Source: Chionoecetes opilio (lineage: Eukaryota > Arthropoda > Malacostraca > Decapoda > Majidae). From it: a stretch of DNA of 64,000 bases. Positions 1 to 12,411 of the stretch are shown one piece after another; position 1 is the first letter of the stretch, and each line of letters opens with the position of its first letter. Both the position numbers and the translations under genes were made by a program. The stretch is from contig JACEEZ010007210.1 in the NCBI GenBank assembly GCA_016584305.1, positions 35,736 through 99,735 of the forward strand. Reading direction: 5' to 3'. The notes under the pieces are model-generated. The model ran no database searches. It worked only from the letters and a program-made list of their open reading frames with translations, and was not told the DNA's origin.

Positions 1-770
1 GTATGTACCTGTAAAAGTATGTGATATAATCACAATGGAAAATTATAGTAATTTGTCAATTATTGATTTTGATTATGAAAATCAATGTTTTGGGTACGAA
101 AAATAGTTTGAAATTACGGTACGGAAATGAATCGTACTAGTACGGTCGATACAGATATTCAGGTACGGAATGGAATTACTGTACGTATTTATATGAGGTA
201 TGAATTACGAAAAATATTACCGTACCGTACCGTACTTACATGCACGGCGGTAAGTCAACAACGGACCGATCCTATCGCTTCGTGTCCTGTGGCAGCCCGA
301 CGTAGAGTTTCGACAGGGGATGCTTGCAGTCTATGTGAGATCTCAAGAAGGCGTTTGACTCAAATGGATCGGAGGTCACTCTGGGATCTTTGCGATATTC
401 GCGGGATTCCTTGCAAGGACTACTGTTTGATGGACTGTTCTGTTACTCTGGACTGAAAAGTGCTGTGAAGTTGTGGGGAGGTGTAACCAGTTCTTTACTA
501 GTGAATACAGGCGTGAGGCAAGGGTGCGTCCTTTGCCCCATCACTTTTCACACTTGCATGGACTGGGTTAATGGGCTAAATTGTAAATCAAAGTTGATTG
601 TGGAGAATCCATCGGCAACACTAAGATCAATGATTCCTGGTTTTGCGATGAGGACAGTAGTATTCTTTGCTTGGAGTCGCTGGAGGTCTGGTGATGGCTC
701 CGAGCACTTGATCTATATAAACTGGATCGGGATCTGCGGCTAAGCTGTGGCCGAGATACTGAATCCAGTT
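1..770 (+). repeat. Duplicated unit, copy A (carries RTE fragment)
   Basis: The first ~770 bases recur in the same orientation at 16,906-17,660. Both copies open with GTATGTACCTGTAAAAGTAT, pass through an AT-rich stretch with the same order of words (for example TTATTGATTTTGATTATGAA), then GGTACGGAA-type motifs, then the same RTE-like RT remnant. Many small indels separate the copies. Copy A is cut by the window edge, so its left boundary is unknown. Confidence 0.85.
240..745 (+). pseudogene. RTE-like LINE reverse transcriptase fragment
   Basis: This is a decayed piece of a non-LTR retrotransposon RT. Around 505-560 it reads VNTGVRQGCVL followed by a CMDWV block, which in this family lies just before the catalytic FADD box. 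Upstream, 330-470 gives pieces of the preceding RT block (KAFDS-like text, then a LYSG-like stretch) in changing frames. The reading frame is broken several times and the catalytic segment cannot be read. The same fragment, independently decayed, lies at 17,150-17,640, and a longer relative lies on the minus strand at 40,604-41,640. The RTE assignment rests on the longer copy's very short 3' end. Only a fragment remains, so no activity is expected. Confidence 0.8.
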
Positions 771-1002
771 TCCATTTTTATATCTTTTCGACTTCATTTT
801 TTCGATAAGTGTCTGAAGTTGTCGAACACCTCCCAAACTAAATGACCCACCCCCCTTTCTACAATCTCTTACTGTCTTCTTCATAGAGACTGGCGAATAT
901 AAGTATAGGGGTATTTTGTTACAAATAAATATTTCCCTGGTCAATCCTGCGAGTAAAAAAAATGTCATCGATGTCTCCGATGACACTTTTTTTCATTATA
1001 TA

Positions 1003-1075
1003 TATACGTATATATATATATATATATATGATATATATATATATATATAGATATATTTATATATATATATATATT
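1003..1075. repeat. (TA)n microsatellite
   Basis: Alternating TA with a few G or C interruptions. It gives a meaningless Tyr/Ile ORF. Confidence 0.95.
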
Positions 1076-1129
1076 ATTACAATTAGAGTCAGGCAACCAC
1101 ACATTCTAAAGATTTGGAATTATTTACCG

Positions 1130-1880
1130 ATCTGTTATTTGATCAAAGCTGCCATTCTGACAGACAACATCACCTGCTCATCACACTGACACGCTGTGAG
1201 TTGTTTGCCGGTTTTTTTCAGTCCCTGACATCTCCACATATTAAGGAGATTGTTCTGTGTATGAGAACAGCACCATCATACTCTGAATTTGGAACGTAAC
1301 GAACGGTAAAGGCACTTACATGCCACCATAGTTAGCTATTTGCTAACTCACCTTCATGAACAGAGTTATAAGGGGGATGGCGCCGAACGCAATCCCCTAA
1401 CGAATACTCTCCCCGTAACAAAATTTCCGAGTTAAGACGTTAACATTCTAATTCTAACAGAGACATCAAAAGCTCATCAATCATCACACTGACAACGCTG
1501 GTGAGTTGTTTTGCCGGCCCGTTTCAGTCCTGAGACCCTGACATATTAAGGTCATTGGTCTATGAGAAGAGCACCGTCATCTACTCGAAAATTAGTTGAA
1601 TATAATTAACGGTAATAAAGGCAGTAACATGCCACCATTTAGTATTAGCTAATTCCACCTTCCTGGACCAGATTACAAGGGGGATGCGCGAACGCAATCC
1701 CCCGCTAAACAAAAATTTCACACTCGAGTTAACCACATTTGGGTTAATCGCAAGGGTCATCACCGCCGGGAGTGCCAATGGTGGCCTCGCCTTGGGAAAA
1801 CCGCCCTTCAGGATCGCGGGTCATCTCTGTGCCAGGGAAGTAGGCTTCAGCGCCAGATGAGATGCTTGCAGCCGCCAAGC
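1130..1880 (+). repeat. Interspersed repeat, two degenerate head-to-tail copies
   Basis: Two divergent copies follow each other (about 1,130-1,440 and 1,445-1,880). Each contains the words CATCACACTGAC, GTGAGTTGTTTGCCG, TGCCACCAT and a GGGGGATG...CGAACGCAATCCCC block. The first part also recurs at 15,645-15,760 (TTATTTGATCACAGCTGCCA) and the second at 5,000-5,230. No coding sequence was recognised. Confidence 0.75.
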
Positions 1881-2570
1881 TAAAACACCTAGCAAGGTAA
1901 ACCATTTATATGGAATACTTCCTGTAAACAAGGGTCATAGTATGCGTTCTCACAAGAATGTATAGTATATCATAAAATATTATGCCGCTTCTATACCGTG
2001 TGTCCCCCCCCCCCCACTGTTGTCTATTTATAACTCCCATAATTTATTCATGTCACCCAGACATTAGAAAGCACATACTTATCTCTATCACTTCTACTTC
2101 CATTCACAGATATCCTGAGCGACATTAGTTTTTGCCCTAAAACCAGGTTAGAGCATCCACTCTCATCCACCTTTCACTGTGAGAAACCACACATTAAACT
2201 TTGGTCTGTTTCAGAGTAACATCTAATCAACATGTAGTGCAGTCATTACAGTTGATTATCTGACGCTGTTATTTGAGAAATAATATTTCTTATACCATGC
2301 AATACATTTTTCATAAAAAAGATAACAACTACTCAGACTGTATAAGGATAAATATTATGTAACGATTTGTTCCCCTCTTCAGCAAAACCCAAGACATCCA
2401 AAGAAAAAAGTGTAACAACGAACACTCAAGTAAACCGGCGAGAACAAATTTTGTATTCCTTCACTGCGGCAAAGGAAATGCATATAATAAAAAAAAATTG
2501 TTTCAAGAACTTGGCGGTTTATGAAATACTGTCGTCCCCCCCCCCCCCCCCCTGGTGCTAGGAACTCTCA
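1680..2570 (+). repeat. ~0.9 kb dispersed repeat, copy 1
   Basis: It starts near GGGGGATGCGCGAACGCAAT and runs through CTGAGCGACATTAG, CACCTTTCACTGTGAGAA, TAGTGCAGTCATTACAG, TCTGACGCT and ACATCCAAAGAAAA. The same words occur in the same order at 4,990-5,820 (copy 2) and partly at 3,230-3,640. It carries no recognisable ORF. A homopolymer C tract sits at 2,536-2,552. Confidence 0.75.
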
Positions 2571-3229
2571 ACGAATCAACCGAGAAACTGTCGCCGGCGG
2601 TTAGAAACACTCGGCCGACGCGGAAAGTTTCGGCGTCAGTTGAAAGTTTGGAAAAGATGAAAAGGAAGAAATAAAGGGTATATAATCGTCTGTTAGTGTC
2701 AGAAGCGTTTTGGAAGCACAGGAATTTAAGAATTTGAAGGCGGATTATTATAAAAGGCTGACTGGATGCCACAAAAGTGACGACATATTGTGATATCTCG
2801 ATTAATGGCTATACTATTGTCCCCCTCGACCCCACCACGTACACACTCCAGGTCGCTGTGAGGTGACAAGCGTTACAGACCGATGCTTGAAGTACTTAAG
2901 CCACGAAAGTTCGGTATGCGAGTGAGACGCGAGTTGTATATTAGTCCAAGTCTGTATCAACACAGGCGAAGGAAACACTTCTGACTCCTCTTGGCGTTTA
3001 CTGAATAAAGTTCTGATACAATTAACAGAGTACAAAACCCGAGGGAGTGCAAAGGCACCCGAAGCGGGGAGCCACAAAGCGGGAGCAACCGGGAGACGTG
3101 AAACGAGCTACACAACAGGTTGGCGGCCACTGCCACAGTGACGCAGGTAACCACACCCTCACGCCTCCACGCGACCCTCCGTAGCTTGACGGGAAAAATC
3201 TTCAATAACCATCAAATACTACTTCTTTA

Positions 3230-3700
3230 TGCAAAATCAAACTGCGCAATACTCTGACTGTGTAAAGATATAATAATGTACAAGATTCTGTTTCGATAAG
3301 TTCCACTTTCTGCAAAAACAAGACATCAAAAGAAAAACACGTGTACGAACATCAAGCAAACCGGCGGAGCATTGAACTCGATGGACAGGGAACTTGCAAA
3401 TAATAGAGGAAATTGTTTAATAAATACGGTGGTTGATGATAGGAAAAATACCACAGTTTATGGGTCGTTAGTACATTGTGCATTATTAGTTGGCAAAATT
3501 TCGGTAGTTGGGCTTTCAGTGATAGGAGGCCGAAATTTAGCTTTCCTGGATAGTTTTAATGGTATGAATGAGTCTTGGCACTCGTTTTGGTCAGAAATAA
3601 TATATATGTTTTTTTACAGGTGTGGGGAGTTTGTCCGCTCCGCCCTCCCTCGGACCGCCCCCAAACCTTGCTCTCTTTGCACTGACCCATAGTAATGATA
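3230..3700 (+). repeat. ~0.9 kb dispersed repeat, partial copy 3
   Basis: It shares ATGCAAAATCAAACTGCGCAATACTC-type text, GTAAAGATA, TGCAAAAACAAGACATC and AAACCGGCG with the copies at 2,280-2,450 and 5,650-5,780. Its distal part (GGCCGAAATTTAGCTTTCCTG to TTTTTTTACAGGTGTGGGG) recurs at 27,920-28,020. No gene was recognised. Confidence 0.65.
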
Positions 3701-3997
3701 ATTTCATTTTGCTTGATATCTCTGACTAAACCAAAACCCACCTCTAACCAACCTAATCTGATTTAACCTACCTTATCCTTTCTGGCTGAAAAACAATGGA
3801 TTTTCGGTATTTTTTTTATACATGTAAAGTAAACCCTCTCTACATCGAACGCGTATAATTCAAACATCGGATAATTCGACCTGTTTCAGGCAGTGCAAAA
3901 ATGTCAATAGCTTTCCATACTTCGAAGCAGCGTTTGAATTATCCTTAGGCCTACTAGTGGCGAGTCCGACCTCTCCTTTCTGGTGCGTGCGTCGAAA

Positions 3998-4340
3998 AAA
4001 TGCACTCGGAAAAGAAATGCTCTTGAAATAGTAAATGCATTCGAAAAAAATGCAATTCGATAAAATGCACTTCGAAAAAATGCACTTCGGAAGAATGCAC
4101 TTCGAAAAGAAATGCACGTCGAAAGAATGCACTTCTGAAATAAATTCACTCTTTTTTCACAAAAAAAATGCACTTCGAAAAAATGGCACTTCAAAATAAA
4201 ACGCACTTCAAAAATTAAAACGCACTTCAAATAATGAACAACTTCGAAAATAAAATAATTTCAAAAAATGCACTTCGAAAAATTGCAATTGAAAATATGT
4301 ACTTAAAAAAAAAAATGCAATTCGAAAAAAATGCACTTGG
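3998..4340 (+). repeat. ATGCACTTCGAAAAA-type short tandem array
   Basis: About 20 imperfect copies of a 15-19 base word built on ATGCACTTCG followed by an A-rich spacer of variable length. Frame shadows give repeated Phe/Ser/Ala peptides that are not genes. The array lies beside GTAAACCCTCTCTACATCGA (3,829-3,848), which resembles the terminal word of a pogo/mariner-like element, but I could not pair a second end. Confidence 0.9.
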
Positions 4341-4389
4341 TGGGCCTGGCATTGAGGCAGGTCTCAAGCCGCCAGAGCTTGCTAACGGG

Positions 4390-4510
4390 ACTAAGGACGG
4401 CATCGCTGGTTGACCGGATTGACAGGTGACGGGATGACTAGGGTGACGGGGATGATCAGGGTACAGGTTGGAATGGTTCCAGGTTGACTAGGTTACACTT
4501 TGACCTGGTA
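4390..4510 (+). repeat. Imperfect GACTGGGTGAC-like short repeats
   Basis: Loose repetition of GAC(C)GG, GGATGA, AGGGTGACGGG, CAGGTTG and TAGGTTAC words over ~120 bases. No coding potential was seen. Confidence 0.45.
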
Positions 4511-4989
4511 TCCAATTGGCTGAGTCTCATAGACTTGAGACAGAAATGTTTTGGGGATCATTTGACTTCATTCCAATCACCCGGTTACCAATAGGGTCAT
4601 TAGAGCAGAGGACCGGTTACCATGAACTATTTTTTTCATGTTCCGTTCTCACTAGGAGACTTCTTCTTTCTTAGTTAATTTCTCCATATAACAATCACTC
4701 TCAGTCAATGAAGTAAATTGTATATTATCATAAATGATCCATAAGAACATCACATATACTTCAATCTCAATATAATCACATTTTAGCATATATAAATACA
4801 ATACCCTCAATACTTGATCCCAGTCTACTACGGATAATTAATAACGAAAAAAATGGTGAGGTGTACTATTCTTGTCATTCAGGTATGAGAACAACACAGG
4901 AAGTCATGATCCTTACTGAATATCAGACTATATTATAATCTTCGAAAAACTGTTCAGGAAGATTACGCTGCCAGACGTAAAAACTCACT

Positions 4990-5990
4990 TTCCTATGACC
5001 AGATATAAGGGGGATGCGCGAACGCAATCCCCCGACTAAACAAAAATTCGCACTCGATGTAACACATTTGGTTAACGCCAAAGGGTCAGCACCGCCGGAG
5101 GTTGCAATGGGGGGCCCTCGCCCCTTTTTTTTTTTTGAAAACGCCTTCAGGATCGCCGGTATATCCTGTGCCAGGTAAGTATGCTTTCGCGGCCAAGATG
5201 CCAGATGTATTACGCACCAAGCTAATCACCACGCAAAATAAAATTTTTTTATGTAAAATCTTTCTTAAATATAAGATATCATACATGGTCTTTCTATTAA
5301 ACTATACAAATCCATTTTTTTTAAATATTTGTGCCGCGTCTTGAACGCGCGGTGTATGTAGTTATCACTCCACTAAATAATGACAATCGTTCAGACATCA
5401 TGAAGTAAGTACCGTAATTAGACTATCACTCACTTCATTCAAATATATACTGAGCGACAAAAGTTTTGCCTTAAAACAGGGGGACACAACTTCTCATCAC
5501 CTTTCACTGTCAGAACAACCTCATCATTAACTTGTATTGTTCCAAAGTCAATCCAATCCACATTTAGTGCAGTCATACAGGTTGTTTTTATCTGACGCTC
5601 AGCTAGTTGAAAAATACATATTACTATACCATTGTAATACTTATTTTCATGCAAAAATCACAATACTCCCATGTGTAAAGATAAGAATCAATGTAAATGT
5701 TTTGTTCCGATGTTCCCTTCCTGCAAAAAACAAGACATCCAAAGAAAACATGTTTAACGGAAAACTCACGCAAACGACTAGAAACATTTAACTCAATACG
5801 GCAGAGGAAATTGAAAAATCATAAGTTCATAAATACAGTGATAGATGTAAGAAAATATTCTATTTCAAGTCGTTAGTGCATTATCGCGTACGTAGATAAC
5901 ACTGAAGTCGCCGGGACAGTTTTTTTAAATTTATGAACAGACGTCTGGTGGCGGTAATACTTACATTTTAAACCATTGATTTCAGGATAG
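4990..5990 (+). repeat. ~0.9 kb dispersed repeat, copy 2
   Basis: This is the best second copy of the unit at 1,680-2,570. It has GGGGGATGCGCGAACGCAAT (near 5,009), CCTTCAGGATCGCCGG, CTGTGCCAGG, CACCTTTCACTGTCAGAA, TAGTGCAGTCATACAGG and ACATCCAAAGAAAACATG in order. A T11 run at 5,128-5,138 interrupts it. Copies 1 and 2 lie 3.3 kb apart in direct orientation. Confidence 0.75.
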
Positions 5991-6144
5991 TTAGAAGGAG
6001 CTCTCTGGAGAGTCCGTTGTCCTTTTGCGTCTTCATCTGTTGGCATATTATGCGATAAAGATGAACAAAATTACAAAAATATAACGAGAGTGGGCGACGT
6101 TAGATAACGGGCTACGTTAAAGTCGGCATCTAGTTTATGTTATG

Positions 6145-6375
6145 ATGTGTCCTCCCGCGGCGTCGTCGCCCCGAAAAAAATAGAGTAGGGGAAATTGTAA
6201 CAGTTATACCTACAGATTACAAAGCATTAAAACAACGCTGAAACAGAGGTAGATTATTACAGTCATGATATACAACTACTGTGTATCATCTTCAGTGGGC
6301 ACACACACATCAGTAGGATGCTATAATTTGTAATATATGGCGATGGCGGGACATTACTGCAGCCTGGCGACTGTG
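6145..6375 (-). repeat. MITE-like repeat copy (inverse of 21,590-21,800)
   Basis: This stretch is the reverse complement of 21,590-21,800. The matches include GGCGTCGTCGCCCCGAAAAAAA, AACAACGCTGAAACAGAGTA-like text, TCATGATATA, ACTACTGTGTATCATCTTCAG, TTTGTAATATATGGCG and CATTACTGCAG. It is also similar to one arm of the palindrome at 20,859-21,091. It is non-coding. Confidence 0.8.
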
Positions 6376-6379
6376 TCAA

Positions 6380-9300
6380 TACAATTCCAAATACGGAGGA
6401 TGAAAGGTGGGGCCTATATCATTATATGTACTTTTATAATATGTACGAGTATTACACGAACTACCACGGGTAGGTCCACCGGCCGCCTGTTGCTTCCTTA
6501 TGTCTTCTCAAATGTCATATGATTGAGACTTGAAGGAAATATAATATTAATCGAGATCGTTTACTTAAAAAAATTATCGTACACACAAGGAACAATGACC
6601 TAACCTGGTCCTGCGATCGAGCGAAGGACATGAACGAAACCTGCTATAATTTGCTATAAATATTATCTACTCATTTATACGGATGGTTACCACAGCATAA
6701 ACTGATATATTCTACACGACTCACGTTCTACCTTTAGTTTCTTGCACATATTCAATGTATAAAAACGTTCAAAATTTGCAGTGTAGTTTGCATTTGACAC
6801 ATCATTAAAAAAATATCCACAAGCGGCAGAGATAAAATAAAAATTCATGTTATTGAATACGACAATAATGACAATCCACAAGAGTAAAAGACTCACGCAC
6901 TCTACAATGAAAAACCTATCCTATTTTCTTTTAATTCGACTTCGATTCGGATATAGACACCGTTCAAGGACTTGATTTTCATTCTAATAGCCAGAGATTA
7001 AAATATTATTGTAAGAAATTATGAATCTAGCGACAATACCTGGCGAAATACAATGCAACAGATGAATTATAATGAATATGAGTTTCAAAATGTTTCGTAT
7101 TGTCGAAAATCACTGACAATACGAAGACACGTGTACTACTACGAATATTTGTTACAAAGATACGGCTCCTAAAACATGTGCTAATTTTTTTTTCTATCTA
7201 TCACAGTTAGTTATTAATGAACTTCAATGAACGGTATAATTACCAGGATATGAAACAAAACTGTGAGGACATCAACCTAGCGAACTTAAACTTGTATGCG
7301 TTCTTTCATGAATGATTAGAGAAACCGAGAGTTGGCCAAATATAATATTTCTGCAGTACTTTGTTCTAGAAAATGAGACGAAAGGTAAGCCATCCATGCC
7401 AAATCGATACGAAAATACAAAGGGCCTACTCGCGAGGTTTTTACTATCAAGAATTTTGAAAAAACGGGTCCATCTGAATTATTTGTCCCGCGCGCGCTTG
7501 GAGCATGTTTCGACTTGAACTTGGTCCATATCAAGGTTGCTCCAGAGGGTTTTCAAGATTCAAGTGCACCTTGAATAAAATGCGTCTTCCTCCGCATCTC
7601 TACAAGTCTCCCATTACGGACATAGCTTCCTCGAAATGCAAGTACCGTGTAAGATTAGGAAATTAAACAAATAGAAGAAAGTGTTTAGGTTGTGGCAGGA
7701 GAAGCACATACAGGTAGATACCCGGGTAAACATTAGTGAAACATGAATATCGGTACGCTAGTAATCTGTGGCTGGAGGTCCTATCGGATATTTAATTGTT
7801 CCAATGTGACTTGTTATGGAAGACTGAGATGCTAAATAAAGTTGAATGAAGTGAGTTAAGGTGTCATAGATGAAATACACTTAGAAAATACTGGCGGAAT
7901 ATCACAAAGACCACGAATTAGAGCTCCATGTATTGTGTAATTTTGGGAGGCTCTCGTGCGACAATGAAATTGTATGAAAGTGACTTGTTATGGGTGAGTG
8001 ACGGCTTTAAATAAGGTGAATGAAGTGAGTTAGTCGTATAGGAAGAAACAGGACCATTGGAACACGATAACGGAAAAAAACTGTTCCCACGTAGGCGAGT
8101 GTCCAATTTTTGGTAATTGTTACTTTCAAACAATAAAGTAAGAGTGAAAGTACTATTTTCCTATGGATTTTGCTGCGTTAAGGAATGATGATCGCACTCA
8201 AAAGTCGTTGAAAATGCATTATTGAGTTATCTCGCCTTTTTCTCTGCTTTAGGTAGACTTTCTCGAACCCAACGCCCAGGTTAGGTAGTGAACTAGCGGG
8301 GGGGTCCGGGCGCCGCCCGCTCCCCCCAGTTGTGTTAGGTTGAATAACAATGTCATTGTACTGTATTAAACTGTTTAAATGTTGAGATGTTTTAGAGAAT
8401 AGGTTAAGTAATCCCGTAGACTTACGGTATTTTTATTTATATATTTCCGGGCTTATGTTATTCAGTAGGTTACGGATACATCGACGTCATCCACATAATA
8501 TATTATCAGTACAAAACTAGTTGCATTTTCCCGCCCAAACCCGCGTTCCGACGGGTCCCCACGCGTTGTTATGAAGGGGGAGATAAACTGCAAAATAAGG
8601 CATTTCGAAGTTTTTAGGTATGATATCAGTCTTAACACATCAATAAGTACTGGGAAAAGAGTAATTTGACGCATACTCCAAATTACTGTTGGAAAGTACA
8701 AATTTAACCAAATTTTTCACGTCCGCAATGTTCCTATTTCGGCGACAGTTCCAATTACTGATCTTCGATATATAGGACCACAACTATTTACAGTAATCAT
8801 CTTTTACCCGTGTTTCTGCATTAGAGATTAAAATACCATCAATAACTAGCAATGCTTAGTAAGGTAAGGTCAGGTTAGGTGACAAATGGTCGTAGGTTCG
8901 GTTACGTGAAGACTGAATAGTTATCCCCTATGTGTATAAGACATATACTTGATACTTCTCGCCAATAGGAGTAGATGGCGGCAGGATCGCAGGACCAATC
9001 AGCTTATCCGTTAACAGGCAAATGGAATCTCATGGATCCCCATAGAAGGCAGATTTTGCCGTGACCAAATTCCTTGAAGTGCCCACGGGCCAAAACTAAA
9101 TTGAATAAAGCTACTTGTTTCGTAGGCCATGTTTCCCGTTATCCTCCGCTATGTTCCACTGCGAACAAAGTGCCTCTAAACTCATTAAATTATTTCTGTG
9201 GGCAGTCTTCCCAAGATGAGTCACTTTCTCGTCAGGTAACTTAATTGGGAAATGTGGTAACTTTATAAAGGAAACCACTCTTGATTTTCATGTGAAGACC

Positions 9301-9690
9301 TGCGAAACCTATCATATGTAAATAAACGATTTGAACTGTCACGTGGCCATCAAAAGCCCTCATCATGTCTCATCGCCAGGGGGTTATTATAATGGACGAG
9401 AACGCGTCGGTCGCTACCGCGGCAGCACACCCTTTACAGGCCTCACGCTTACTTTCTCTATTATTTTCGGTTGAGTATATTGGCAATAGTTATTCACTGC
9501 CCGGAAACCAAAAATATAACTTATTTTTTATATAAATAAATTGTGTGGAATTAAGTACCTTTAGTTTTGGTTAGGTTTAGATTTAGGTTATGTGTTAAGG
9601 TTGGTTAGTTTTGTATGCTTAAGGTAGTTTGCGGTTAGGTTTTTGTTGAGTATTTAGGTTAAAAAAAACTAATTTGATGGCGTGCATCGT
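6380..9690. other. No gene seen; AT-rich with AACCT/TTAGG-like words
   Basis: Only short ORFs (under ~80 codons) with no recognisable product. Degenerate GGTTAGGT words cluster at 8,278-8,345, 8,860-8,885 and 9,565-9,660. A direct repeat lies at 7,806-7,870 and 7,979-8,046 (GTGACTTGTTATGG, GAATGAAGTGAGTTA). A (TA)n-free, mildly GC-rich patch sits near 8,295-8,330. Confidence 0.6.
7800..8050 (+). repeat. Short direct repeat, ~173 bases apart
   Basis: The words GTGACTTGTTATGG, TAAATAA(A)G and TTGAATGAAGTGAGTTA recur in the same order at 7,806-7,860 and 7,979-8,035. Two divergent monomers of a ~173-bp repeat are likely. Confidence 0.65.
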
Positions 9691-9885
9691 TTGGTCGTGA
9701 TATCTTAGTGCGCGATGCCCGGGTGGTTGGCGCCGCCAACTTCTGCGCAATATTTCCCATTAAAAATACTCATCAGAGAAAGTATACATTTATGCACAGG
9801 AACAACGAGTGCAGTATCTGCAGAAATGAGCGGGCAGTCCTCTTCCTTTTTACCAAGACGTCGGGCTGCAATGGGAGTGTCTCTA

Positions 9886-9940
9886 CCGAAATACATCCAA
9901 AGAATGGTATACTTTGGGTATGTGTTTGGATGTATTTCGG
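9886..9940. repeat. Perfect 16-bp inverted repeat hairpin
   Basis: CCGAAATACATCCAAA at 9,886-9,901 is the exact reverse complement of TTTGGATGTATTTCGG at 9,925-9,940, with a 23-base loop. TATAC- and ACCGAAA-type words continue to 10,020. Function is unknown; it may be the centre of a decayed foldback element. Confidence 0.85.
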
Positions 9941-10029
9941 GTATAGAGTATAATACCGAAAAAATACACCAAAATACGTTTTGAAATATATGTACAGTAT
10001 ACTCTTATACCATATTTTGGTATGAGACA

Positions 10030-12400
10030 TTAATACATAATAGAAATGCGTCTTCTGTATCTTTTTTATATTTCGGATTATGTTTCATGGTTATTTCGGT
10101 AATGTTTCGGTATTAAAGAGGACCGCTGCCATGGCGAAGTCATTATCAGCTGGATGAGGAAAAAGGGTTTGTTTACACGTGGCACCGGACAAAAAGGCTT
10201 CCGCTGGGTTGCCTCCCAATCTGCAGCTCACGTCAAGTTTTAGATCGTATCGACCGTACTCGCGACACACTAAGTTGGAACAAAAATTGTTTCTTCATAC
10301 AACATCATTTGGGTATGAGAAAACCTCGCGAGTAGCACCTCAGGTATACTCTGGATTTATGAAAGATGGAAGAAAAGAATGACACATAACAAAAAGGCGG
10401 CCAGACTTAACGATGAGGTTCTTAGAACAGCCCACAATGTGGGCATAAAAAATGTAAGACTCATTTGAGTGCTCCCTCACGAAATCTCTAGTAAAAGGCG
10501 GAAAGATTTATGCGTTTTGAAGGAAACCAGAGTTAATCCTCAGATGTTCCACTCTGGCTAATATAAGTTTGAGCTTAACATCTACGAGGAAAATAACTCC
10601 GAGCAAAAAGGTAAAATTCTCCACGTATTATATGCCAAAAGAAAACTTCGTCGTGCTTTAATTCCACTTTTAAAAATGTGTCTTATAGGTAACAATACAC
10701 ACAAAATGAATATCCTACCTTTGTATTTCCTCACTCATTGAAGGCACGCCTAACACTTCATATGAATCTATCACGTAGTTGTCCCTCTTGCTCGCAGATT
10801 AGGGTTCAAAATAGTGCGCTATCTTCTACGGCATGTAAGCAACACTTAAACAATATTTGATATCTTTCTACACTAAAAATAAAAAACATATTTAATATAT
10901 TTCTTGTTGAAGTACATTTCCGCAGATCTTTCACTTTCTTCAATGGTTTGAATCTTAGTAGGGAAAATGTCAGTTAGTTTTCACACCTGTCAGCTTGCGT
11001 CAATATTTATCGCCACTCTTTAGACCTAGTTCCCACGCTTGTGGAAGCACCAGCCTTGAGCTTGGTCGTGTGGACATCATTGTGGGATGTCACGCACCAA
11101 ATTGTCAGCAAACAGATTGAAGAGGGCACCAGCACATCTGTCGGAGGAGCTTGACCAAAATGAGCCCTTTACAGCAGAAAGCCACAGTCACTTGGGCATT
11201 CACGTTGTGAGGGCATTTCACCACCTCTTTTCCTGGTGTAAAGAACAAAGGCAAGTAGTTTTGTTTTTTCATTGCACGGCCATCCATTCTATCTTTGTTC
11301 TCATAGAAACTGCAATCCCAACACAATATTGCATTAGCATTACATTCCAAAAATTAGCCAGTAACTGCCCCAATGAAAAGAGAAGCATGCAAGAGGCGCC
11401 TTTGATATAAATATGAAGAAACATGTAGAACAGAGTAGATTTAGATAATCAACAAAATCTCAAGTAATATTTACAATATAACATTAAAGCAACAAAATGA
11501 CTCAGCTAAGACTTCACCCATAGACCACTAATAGCTGTATCTGAGATACAGGGCATAACTACCTTATCTTAAAGTGGCGATGTGCTAAGTCGTTTGAAGA
11601 AAAATCTTCGAGTACAGACGCGTAAAAAGATAGTATATACTATATACTAAGTGAACATGTGATTCTTGATGAGCGAGATCCAGCATTTTACGAGGACAGA
11701 AAGTAAAGCTCTATTTTTCTTCGGCCTTCAAATAATAAGCCACCTAATGTAAGCTAAATAAAATCATAGCCATAGGTTTGCCGTCATCACTTAAAGGCCC
11801 GCCGTAGGAACACACTCCTGTGTTCATTCTCATGAGTTCTTTCCTCTTCCTACTGATGATTTTACTCGAACCTTCACGATGATACGCCTGTTTATTATAA
11901 TTTTTAATTCGTGGTGTGACTGAGAAGACAGGCGCAGTAATGCAAGTGGTGATTGCGTGCCTGGATTTTTCTACATGAAGCTGCGTTTGTGAAAAAAAAA
12001 GAGCCTATGCTTCTCTGATCACATAAAACGTCCTTCAATAACGCCCAATCTTCAAACATGTACAATGAAATGAAGGTGGTTGAGGTAATGACTCATTACT
12101 AGATGCTAGAATTCCTCTCTCGAGCATGAAGAGGGAGATAGAGAATCAATTCGAAGAGTAGAGACAAACTATCCCACGATGATAAAAAAAAAATAATCAT
12201 GGAACAGAAACCCGAACACATACGACTTTGGAAACTATACATAACATAGTAAAGAAATGAAATTTCAGGGTCATGGTGAAAACAATGGTCTTTGTAAAGC
12301 TATCTTGAGCGCTATAAGCTGCAACAACTGTACATTACTTAAAAGAAAGCACTGTCAGTACAGTGATAAGATAATTAACATTTGTTAACTCATTGATAGA
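10030..12400. other. No gene seen
   Basis: ORFs here are short (the longest is about 107 codons at 11,087-11,410) and show no domain, splice logic or composition that I can support as coding. No strong tandem repeat is present. Unique or old repeat sequence is the likely content. Confidence 0.5.
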
Positions 12401-12411
12401 TATAACTTTAT

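Noticed and set aside
3860..4230. Phe/Ser/Ala-repeat minus-strand ORFs
   Set aside because: Translation of the ATGCACTTCG tandem array.
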